Position numbers and translations under genes: made by a program. A stretch of DNA of 64,000 nucleotides, taken from positions 1,334,501 to 1,398,500 of the forward strand of contig JAPFFF010000019.1 of assembly GCA_039105265.1 (NCBI GenBank), given 5' to 3'. Below, in pieces: positions 11,855 through 19,766 of this stretch. How positions within the stretch are numbered: the first letter of the stretch is position 1; each line of letters opens with the position of its first letter. Under the pieces are notes generated by a model, which was given only the letters and a program-made list of their open reading frames with translations, was not told where the DNA came from and did no database searches. The DNA is from Tritrichomonas musculus (Eukaryota > Parabasalia > Tritrichomonadida > Tritrichomonadidae).

Positions 11855-12247
11855 TCAAATTAATTTAACATCCTCAAAAAATCCATTTATTTTTAAAAAG
11901 GCAGAAAAACTTTTGCAATCCTCAAGTTCCATTTCTTTGAAAAGCATATTAAATAAATTCCATTCTCCTACTAATCGAAGCGAATTCAAATCGTTAATTT
12001 TTTCTACAAAATTCTGAATAATCTGTGAACTATACTTTATTTCAATTTTTTCCGCTCTCGTTTCGAGATCATAATCTAAAGAAAGTAATTGTACTTCTTC
12101 ATCATCTGATGAAATTATTAATTCTTCGTTTTCCATATCTGGAAATTGCTCATTGGACGTAATGAATTGTTTAATCCCAATTTGAATATGAAAAAAGGTC
12201 AAGATAGTTATACCGTTTTTCTCATTAAAAGAAAAAAAGAGTTTCAT
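11855..12247 (-). CDS. Hypothetical acidic protein or transposon fragment
   Basis: A 130-codon open frame starting at ATG 12245-12247. It is acidic (IISSDDEEVQLLSLDYD) and helical towards its C-terminus. It lies just upstream of, and on the same strand as, the pogo-type transposase, so it may be a decayed N-terminal piece or companion. I do not recognise a domain. It may not be a working gene. Confidence 0.35.
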   Translation of the reverse strand: MKLFFSFNEKNGITILTFFHIQIGIKQFITSNEQFPDMENEELIISSDDEEVQLLSLDYDLETRAEKIEIKYSSQIIQNFVEKINDLNSLRLVGEWNLFNMLFKEMELEDCKSFSAFLKINGFFEDVKLI

Positions 12248-12781
12248 ATTATATTCATTTATTTTATCAAAAACATTTATTTTACCATATTAATTTTATA
12301 TTTTCATTGATCTTATAGTAGCAATACTAAGGAGGGTTTCGAATACTACGTATCCTCACCCACGCTGCGCTTCCCTAGCTCTAATTCATTCAGTCTACCA
12401 AAAATTGTCATTTTTGTCATCCTCGACCAAATTAGTATATATACCCGCCACAGTCGCGTGACAGCTAATTTAATTGACAAAATCCCCCAAAAATCAGCTG
12501 TTTTTGTATTTAATTTAGTGCTACTTGTGGCACAAGACTATAGATATATGTCTACGATCTCTTAATATATGACAATACTAATAGCGATAACCTATAATAA
12601 TGGCTAAATAAACTATTATAATAGGCGAAATCAGCGATATTAATATAAAACCGTTTCTAAACATTTCCATAGCAATACTCATATACGACATTATCGAGAT
12701 TGTGTCCAATAGTGTAGAACTAATAGTGGCAGATAAAGAATGACTATTGTAGCATATAATGAATGACTATATGTATAAACA

Positions 12782-13667
12782 ATGGTTTTGATATGTGAAT
12801 TAAATGAAAATTTAATCCAACTGAAACCAATGACACTGAACACTATGTTATACGATCACGTATATGAAGGTATGAAATCCATGTCTATAAATGATTTCCG
12901 TGATGACGATGATCCATTGAAACAACAAATCGAACCAATACCAACACCAGAAGAAGTCCAAGATCCGTCATATATTCGATGGCAGATGTTTGATGAGATC
13001 CCTGAACGATTATACACTATACAGTGTGAAGGTTACTTCGATAAGAACGGCCATCCATTAGAAGATGAAACAACGATTAAACACCTAACTAATGGTGAAC
13101 CACCAATAAATATCGATGATGAACTAGAACTTTGTGATGAGAATGGCGATGTAATCGATTATATGGATTATGAAGATTATTATTGTATGGATCACAACAA
13201 ATATGATTTACGTAAGATCACTAAACAAATCTGGGCTAAGAAGTTCATCTGTGAAGCTCCAATCGGTTCTGGTAAATCGACTGCTATTCGTAAATGGATT
13301 GCATCACATAGTACAGAGAAGTTTATGGTAATAGTTCCAACAGTGAATATCGCTGAAGAGTTCTATACCAAGTTGAGTGATATGGATGTTAATTCCATTC
13401 GGTTGTGTGTTAACGATAATGCGTTTAAAGAGTTTCACAAAGCTGTACACAATGAAGTTAATGTGATTATTACTACATACAACACAGCTTCGAAATGTCT
13501 AGGTGATCTAATTGAAGAATATTACATGAACGAACAACGATTAGATTACTTTCTAGTGATCGATGAAGCACATATGTTACTACAGCATATTGGATTGATA
13601 GAGATTACTAAAGAGTTCGATAAGGTTGCGTTAATAAGTGCTACTGCTGATGATAATGTTGCGATTT
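12782..13667 (+). CDS. SF2 helicase, N-terminal part (interrupted by hAT)
   Basis: Residues visible before the insertion: an acidic N-terminal region (about 1-150), then Walker A EAPIGSGKSTAIRKW near 160, motif Ia IVPTVNIAEEF near 183, a TTYNTA motif near 230, the DEAH box near 262 (LVIDEAHML) and motif III LISATADD near 285. The set belongs to superfamily 2; the APIGSGKST form of Walker A recalls herpesvirus-type origin-binding helicases, but that is only a resemblance. Right after SATADD the frame enters the terminal sequence of the hAT element and ends at 13738 in transposon-derived codons. The upstream 450 bases carry no coding signal. The likely role is unwinding or origin opening for the element's own replication. 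Confidence 0.65.
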
Positions 13668-13909
13668 TGCCCAGCTTGGTAAAAAAAAATTGCCCAAATT
13701 GCCCATCCGAAAAAAAAAATGCCCATACAAAAATGTAACCATAATTTTCAAATAATTTTACTGATAATGTAACCATAATATTTTAAAATTGAATTATAAA
13801 AATTTCCTTTTCATACATCATATAAATGTGATTCAAGTGGTATTTTGAATTGGTTATTTAGATGGTATTCGATCAAATCTTTATTTTTCATATATTAGAG
13901 CCTATTACA

Positions 13910-14025
13910 TATACTATATACTATATACTATATACTATATACTATATACTATATACTATATACTATATACTATATACTATATACTATATACTATATACTA
14001 TATACTATATACTATATACTATAAA
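13910..14025. repeat. Heptamer microsatellite (TATACTA)n
   Basis: About 16 near-perfect tandem copies of a seven-base unit, TATACTA, inside the left part of the hAT element downstream of its transposase stop. Confidence 0.9.
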
Positions 14026-14096
14026 ATAATTTATAAAAATTTATTTATAGTGATATTAAAAAAAAAAAAAAATTACTTATCCAATGAATTTGTTTA

Positions 14097-15320
14097 TTAA
14101 CCTAAAAATTTTTTAGTTTGACATCTCATGTATATTAGCCTGGATTCGATCAAATCTTTCAAAGCTCTATTTCTATGTTTCAATATCACCAGCCTTTGTA
14201 ATGATATTGCCCTTTCTGCTGATGCTTCTGAACAAGGGGTTGGCTCTAAGCGCATAGCAATATCGGCAAATGGTGCAACTTCTTCATTTTCTGCAATAAT
14301 TTTCCAATTCCAGGAATCTCCTCTTAAAGTTTCACGAAATTGTGGAATCTCGTTTGTCAATGTTCTAAGCAAATATGAATCTAATAACTGCAAAATGTGA
14401 TGTTTTTCTTCTCGTTTTTTATGCAATGTATCACAAATTTCTTCCATTGCTTTGCATGCACGTTCAAAGTATGAGTTTACTTCTGCTTCTGTCACTGTTA
14501 TTGTTTCTTCAACTTCATCTGTTTCTTTTTGATAGAATTCATCATATGTTTTTTCTTTAATGAAATCATGTTGAGATTCGTCTGTATCAGATGTATTTCG
14601 CTCATAATGAAACTGAAAGTCACTTAATAATCCCTTCCGTCTTTCCTTTCCATTTTTCCTTTCACTTATGTCTTTAATTCCTTCAGGAGTTAATATGTAG
14701 CTTAAAAGCCATATGCCACCTTCTTTTGAACTTATTGTATAGCTTTTCAAACTATTTCTGACTCCTCTATAGAATGGTTTATTTGTTTCAAGTGCTTTTT
14801 GTTCGCCTTCATACAATGCATCAATTGCAGATTCGATAATTGGATATGCTCTGGATAATTGTAAATTCGGATCTTCGAAAATTAAGGTCAGTTTCTTCAT
14901 CACCATTAACATGTTTTCTAAGTCAAGAATTTCAGGAGTTATCAGATTTCTCTGATTAATTGATCTAAGGAATTGATTTATTTCGTTCTTGTTCTTTTTA
15001 AGATAACGCAAAATGTCTAAATCGTATATCCACCGAGTGTCCACAAATGTGGGGCACGTGTTAAATTCTGAATGTGATGAATTCAATGTTTTTGCAATTG
15101 TTCTCATTTGTGTTAACAAGTCTTTGAACTTTTCGATATGCTTCACTGCAAACTTATAAGCATTATTTATCCGGTGGCATAGACATGGTATGATAATCAG
15201 ATCCTTGATCATTTTGCTTGAATTTTTTGACTCCTTCAATTCACGAAGTGCTTTAAGCTGTGCTTTGTTACCGTCGACAACAATAGTGGATTGTAGCAGC
15301 GTAATCTTCAGCTTTACCAC
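14097..15320 (-). pseudogene. hAT transposase, C-terminal half
   Basis: A 407-codon open frame. Features of the hAT family: VVDGNKA (a catalytic Asp region), the CLCHRINNAYK motif (C-x2-H type) near residue 47, a Trp within TRWIYDL, a glutamate-rich insertion in the helical region, and the C-terminal dimerisation segment with PCSEASAERAISLQRL. The N-terminal BED zinc finger and the first catalytic Asp are absent: the frame begins in a segment (KITLLQSTIV) that belongs to the coiled-coil array upstream. The open frame is therefore a chimera or a truncated gene and is unlikely to give an active transposase by itself. Confidence 0.7.
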
Positions 15321-16757
15321 CTTTCATTTCATGAGTATAGACAACATATTCACTCAATTGCAAGATCTTGCCGTTGAAGGTTTCGATTTCTCAGTCATTG
15401 TCTTCAACAGTGGATTATAATTATACAACTTGTTCATTGAGTCCTTCAATCGTTGATCGTAATTCGTTGATCTTTCTGTCGATTACTTCGATTTTTCTGT
15501 TCTTGGCATCGACTGTTGATTGAAGTTAAGTAATTTTGCAATTGAGTGATTCAATTGTTGAATTCAATTCTTCGATCAATGAATCGAGTGCTTCAATCTC
15601 TCTTTCCTTGGTCCTAACTGTTGATTGAAGTTAAGTAATCTTGCAATTGAGTGATTCAATTGTTGAATTCAATTCTTCGATCAATGAATTGAGTGCTTCA
15701 ATCTCTCTTTCCTTGGTCCTAACTGTTGATTGTAACTCGCTGATCTTGCCGTTGAAGGTTTCGATTTCTCAGTCATTGTCTTCAACAGTGGATTGTAATT
15801 ATACAACTTGTTCATTGAGTCCTTCAATCGTTGATCGTAATTCGTTGATCTTTCTGTCGATTACTTCGATTTTTCTGTTCTTGGCATCGACTGTTGATTG
15901 AAGTTAAGTAATTTTGCAATTGAGTGATTCAATTGTTGAATTCAATTCTTCGATCAATGAATCGAGTGCTTCAATCTCTCTTTCCTTGGTCCTAACTGTT
16001 GATTGAAGTTAAGTAATCTTGCAATTGAGTGATTCAATTGTTGAATTCAATTCTTCGATCAATGAATTGAGTGCTTCAATCTCTCTTTCCTTGGTCCTAA
16101 CTGTTGATTGTAACTCGCTGATCTTGCCGTTGAAGGTTTCGATTTCTCAGTCATTGTCTTCAACAGTGGATTGTAATTATACAACTTGTTCATTGAGTCC
16201 TTCAATCGTTGATCGTAATTCGTTGATCTTTCTGTCGATTACTTCGATTTTTCTGTTCTTGGCATCGACTGTTGATTGAAGTTAAGTAATTTTGCAATTG
16301 AGTGATTCAATTGTTGAATTCAATTCTTCGATCAATGAATTGAGTGCTTCAATCTCTCTTTCCTTGGTCCTAACTGTTGATTGTAACTCGCTGATCTTAC
16401 CGTTGAAGGTTTCGATTTCTCAGTCATTGTCTTCAACAGTGGATTATAATTATACAACTTGTTCATTGAGTCCTTCAATCGTTGATCGTAATTCGTTGAT
16501 CTTTCTGTCGATTACTTCGATTTTTCTGTTCTTGGCATCGACTGTTGATTGAAGTTAAGTAATTTTGCAATTGAGTGATTCAATTGTTGAATTCAATTCT
16601 TCGATCAATGAATCGAGTGCTTCAATCTCTCTTTCCTTGGTCCTAACTGTTGATTGAAGTTAAGTAATCTTGCAATTGAGTGATTCAATTGTTGAATTCA
16701 ATTCTTCGATCAATGAATTGAGTGCTTCAATCTCTCTGTTCTTGGCTTCAACAATGG
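15300..16757 (-). repeat. Tandem coiled-coil repeat array with recurrent in-frame stops
   Basis: The array is built of blocks of 273 and 105 bp; the same 86-codon shadow frame recurs at 15641, 16019 and 16292 on the + strand. On the minus strand the unit reads as heptad-like coiled coil (LQSTVRTKEREIEAL, then EELNSTIESLNCKIT), like the long coiled-coil proteins often annotated in trichomonads. Each unit has stop codons at the same places (for example between CKIT and LQSTV, and in EDND*EIE), so the array multiplied after coding was already lost, or is not translated. It runs straight into the hAT transposase frame at about 15300. The copies are nearly identical, so the expansion is recent. 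Confidence 0.8.
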
Positions 16758-17267
16758 GTTGTGTTTCCACATTTATTTAATAAAAAATGATGTGAAAAAA
16801 CATATTACATCAAAAGATATTATTATATATTCAAAAATTTTTGACGTTAAATCTAAGCTTGGCGGGCTTTTTAACGTCAATTTATTGTTAAATCTAAAAG
16901 TTTTTTTACACTTTATTATATTTTTGGCTTTAAATATTATATTCACAAAAATATTAACTATTTATAAGATTTGATTTAAAATATATTATGTATTTAAAAA
17001 AAAACAATTTAGATTTAATCAAATATAGTTAAATTATAAAGTTCTACATTTGTTCTATCATGGTTGACATGCATCTTTTATTAAAAAAAAATAATTTTAT
17101 ATAATATTCTTCTTTATAAAACAAGAAACTGCTTCGTGTTTATAAATCAATACAAAAATATAAGTAAAACAGTATTTTAATTAGTTGATATAAAATTAAT
17201 TTAATTCGATTATAATTGAACTCAGGAGTTAGCAATAGCCTTCCTAAATTAGCAGTATATGACCAAA
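16758..17267. other. AT-rich right part of the hAT element
   Basis: No coding signal. The open frame at 16759-16974 is AT-rich noise extending out of the repeat array. Confidence 0.4.
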
Positions 17268-17401
17268 AAATGCTTTTCTAAGCATTTTTACTGTAGTCTA
17301 GGAGCTGATTATTATTGAATCTTGAATCGATTAATATTTTAATTCAAGTATTTGCAATAAACAGCTCCTAAATTACAGCAAAAAGACTCAGAAAAGCATT
17401 T
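17268..17401. repeat. Short inverted-repeat (MITE-like) insertion
   Basis: Two arms of about 40 bases (17268-17307 and 17362-17401), imperfectly complementary, surround about 54 bases of AT-rich loop. The arms share AAATGCTTTTCT at the outside and AGGAGCTG/CAGCTCCT at the inside. This is the shape of a small non-autonomous element inside the hAT copy. Confidence 0.6.
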
Positions 17402-17815
17402 CTGGGCTTATTTACAGTAATTTAAAATTTTAATGCATATTTTATTATATTATGAAAAAAACTTGGGCAGAGAGGTTAATGTTTTAACCATTATTTGACC
17501 TTAAGAAGCTGGGCAGTGCTGCCCAACTTATAAACCATTGAAAATCTCTCAAATTTTGAATGAAGGGCATGGGCGCCCATGACCAAAAAATTCAAAGGTT
17601 TATTGCCCAATATAAACAATTCAATTTTTGAATACAAAATATAAAAATGTATTTTTTTTTTTTTTTTTTTTTCTCAATTTCAAATTTTATGTAAAACATA
17701 AAAACTAATATTGATTTTTTATGAAAAATTTTTTAAATATTTCATATTAACAATATATTGCCCAAGTAGGCAGGGCAGTTTTTTTTGATGCCAAGCAAAA
17801 TGGGGCAGTGGGCAA

Positions 17816-18782
17816 CATCCTTACTGATGATATTAAACACTTCGCGTGTTTTAGAGATTACATAATCGTTAATCCATGTATCGATAAGAGATTCAATCGA
17901 AATATATACGTTAACAAGTTGATACCAGATGCTGATGAACAACGAGCTGAGATAGTTAACTTAATCGATACAAAGCGAATGAACTACGATAAAGTATTAA
18001 TTAAGATCGAAGATAAGAAACAATGTAAGTTGTTGAAAGAGATGTTGAAAGATAAATACAAGGTTGCATTATATACAGGTGATACCAAAGAGATTAAGTT
18101 GAATGAAGATGGTTTGTTCGACGAAGACGTTGATGTTATCATATCTACCTCATCTATACAGAATGGACAGTCCATTAAAGAGAATATTCTATCTATATTC
18201 GTCCAAACATATATCGATACAGTGTCCAGTGTTAAACAGTTTCTAGGTCGAAACCGAAATCGAAACTCGGATGTATATGTATATGTTCGATATGGTAAAC
18301 ACATGAACAAGAGAAAGTACTCGATACCGAACAACAGATATGAGAGATACTTAAATGAACTGCGTGATAGAGCATGGAATTGTATGAGTAAAACAGGTTG
18401 GGATGTCGCATTATATGAGTTTGGTCGTGTACGATTCGGTAAATCTGCTGCTGATGACGATTCACAAAGTGAAGTTCTCGAAGAGAATGATGAACCAGTT
18501 GATGATGATGAACCTATCGTTAATGAACCTATCGTTGATGAACATGTCATTAATGAACCTATCGTTAATGAACCTATCTTTGATGAACATGTCGTTAATG
18601 AACCTATCGTTGATGAACCAGTTAATGAACCTAACATTGATATAGAATTTACTACCAAAAGAGATCTATACAACTATTATGGAATCGATATTAAGACAAT
18701 ACCAGATGGGTATGAAATTAATATGAGATATAACAGAGTTAATGGTAAGAGAGGTCGAGTGTATAAATTGGTGAAGAAGTGA
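17816..18782 (+). CDS. SF2 helicase, C-terminal part (after the hAT insertion)
   Basis: The second helicase segment follows the right end of the hAT element. It resumes at NILTDDIKHF and holds the second RecA-like domain: motif V STSSIQNGQSI near codon 120 and motif VI VKQFLGRNRNRN near 145, which matches the Q-x2-GR-x-R arginine finger motif. After residue 230 comes a low-complexity tail of repeated NEPIV/DEHV words (about 18500-18630), then a basic C-terminus with GKRGRVYKLVKK that could bind nucleic acid. This part cannot be expressed from its own start as a helicase; the GTG at 17808 is only where the frame opens. Confidence 0.65.
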
Positions 18783-18821
18783 ATCGACAATGTGATTACT
18801 TTGTATTTTTCTCGAACCGAA

Positions 18822-19175
18822 ATGACCGCATTAACAGAACTATTCGCATGTGATGATATGAACAAGTTGAAGCATGAACTCGCTAGACTTATCGAATCCA
18901 AAGACTATAAGACAGTGAATACATTGTTACGTCGTAATCCAAATACATGGAAATTTAATACTCGTGAACTTAATGAAGAGATACCATGTGATGATAAACA
19001 CTTCACTAAACGAAAAGGTGTATTGAAGTTCGAGACCAGACCAGCATCTAATAATATGCGTAAGCCCAAACAAACAACTCCACAGAGTGATGCATACGAA
19101 GCTCATCTATATAATCCAAATGACGGATCATATGGATATGTATCACGAATACGATCCAAATACTATAGCACATAA
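18822..19175 (+). CDS. Small protein of unknown function, helicase element
   Basis: 117 codons from ATG 18822 to the stop at 19175, starting 39 bases after the helicase stop. The N-terminal half is helical (MTALTELFACDDMNKLKHEL); the C-terminal half is basic and polar. I do not recognise it. The start is chosen because it directly follows a TATTTTT run and an AAATG, the same arrangement as at the Polinton genes; a GTG upstream at 18792 is less likely. Confidence 0.55.
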   Translation: MTALTELFACDDMNKLKHELARLIESKDYKTVNTLLRRNPNTWKFNTRELNEEIPCDDKHFTKRKGVLKFETRPASNNMRKPKQTTPQSDAYEAHLYNPNDGSYGYVSRIRSKYYST

Positions 19176-19183
19176 ACCGCATA

Positions 19184-19422
19184 GATCACACACACACTAT
19201 TTTTGGATAATAATAGCCAATACCGAAACTAGTAAATATCATTAACGACCTCAACTTTAACGAACCCATTAACGATTATATAAGCGAATGCATTTACGAC
19301 AGCATTAGCCAATACCAACTTTAACCACTTTTAACGAGTTTCGTATGCGAATCCAATACTGGAGAATCCTGTTTCGGTATTGGCTATTATTATCCAAAAA
19401 TAGTGTGTGTGTGTGTGCGATC
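19184..19422. repeat. Long inverted repeat with ~140-bp loop
   Basis: Left arm 19184-19229 and right arm 19371-19422 are reverse complements over at least 41 bases, including the CACACACA run, TATTTTTGGATAATAATAGCC and AATACCGAAAC. The loop carries several AACGA words. It begins nine bases after the stop of the small gene. It could be the terminal structure of the helicase element, a replication origin, or a transcription end. Confidence 0.85.
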
Positions 19423-19766
19423 TTCCAATATTTTAATAAGTTATTATATATATTATGTTTTCTATTTATATATTTGGTTTGTTTCGATTATTACAGTTTT
19501 TTAAATACTTTTGACACTTTACATCCGATCGCAGTACCGTTTTGTTGACGTTGACGTTGTAAAAACGAAGTTAACGTTGTCAACGATGGCGTTTTAAACG
19601 GTCTCTCATTGATCAATTTTTTCAACGTTGACCAACACTGACTCAGATAATCTTACAGCCGTTTCAAATAAACCCCCTTTTTTTTTATAATATTAGGTTG
19701 GCACTTCGAATAATTTTTTTTTTAAATAAAATAATTATATATAAAGAAAATAATTTTTTTTTTTTT
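19423..19766. other. Intergenic; GC-richer patch with CAACGTT words
   Basis: From about 19530 to 19670 the sequence stays richer in GC than the host and repeats GTTGACGTTG and its complement CAACGTTGAC, including an imperfect palindrome from CCGTTTT to AAAACGG. It may still belong to the helicase element. The rest is T-rich, up to the end of the kinase-like gene. Confidence 0.4.

Larger units (their letters stand above)
13668..17815 (-). mobile_element. hAT-family DNA transposon inserted in the helicase gene
   Basis: An insertion of about 4.1 kb whose left end (TTGCCCAGCTTGG) and right end (reverse complement TTGCCCACTGCCCC) form imperfect inverted repeats made of TTGCCC words followed by an A-run. 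Inside is the C-terminal half of a hAT transposase (14097-15320) and a tandem coiled-coil repeat array. The N-terminal half of the transposase, with the BED finger, is not recognisable, so the copy is defective. I could not settle the 8-bp target duplication expected for hAT. The element interrupts the helicase directly after motif III, which fixes its position well. Confidence 0.65.
12330..19430. mobile_element. Candidate element with SF2 helicase, split by a hAT transposon
   Basis: The two flanks outside the hAT insertion (12330-13667 and 17816-19430) stand out from the surrounding host DNA by higher GC and by codon use like that of the Polinton further right. They encode a helicase and a small protein. 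The right flank ends in a 46-52 bp inverted repeat (19184-19422). The second gene begins with the same T-run plus AAATG block as the Polinton genes. I could not match the outer ends to each other, so the limits are approximate. It may be a small independent virus-like or plasmid-like element, or a piece of a larger one. It is broken by one transposon insertion. Confidence 0.45.

Noticed and set aside
15641-16552. Three identical 86-codon + strand frames as a repeat protein family
   Set aside because: They are the antisense of the coiled-coil array; no ATG-led gene covers them and each ends at the unit boundary.
15300-16757. Reassigned stop codons (alternative genetic code) explaining the stops in the coiled-coil array
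   Set aside because: Both TAA and TGA would have to be sense codons, yet intact genes in the window end normally with these codons.
15300-16757. CRISPR array
   Set aside because: The repeats are long, contiguous and coding-derived with no unique spacers, and the genome is eukaryotic.
13668-17815. 8-bp hAT target duplication
   Set aside because: Several candidate words near GTTGC were tried; none matches at both ends without mismatches.
18403-18645. Repetitive Met/Leu/Asn-rich small protein
   Set aside because: It is a shifted-frame shadow of the NEPIV/DEHV tail of the helicase.
12300-19680. Matching terminal inverted repeats for the whole helicase element
   Set aside because: The left (near 12330) and right (near 19430 or 19670) edges share no convincing complementary sequence, so the limits remain approximate.
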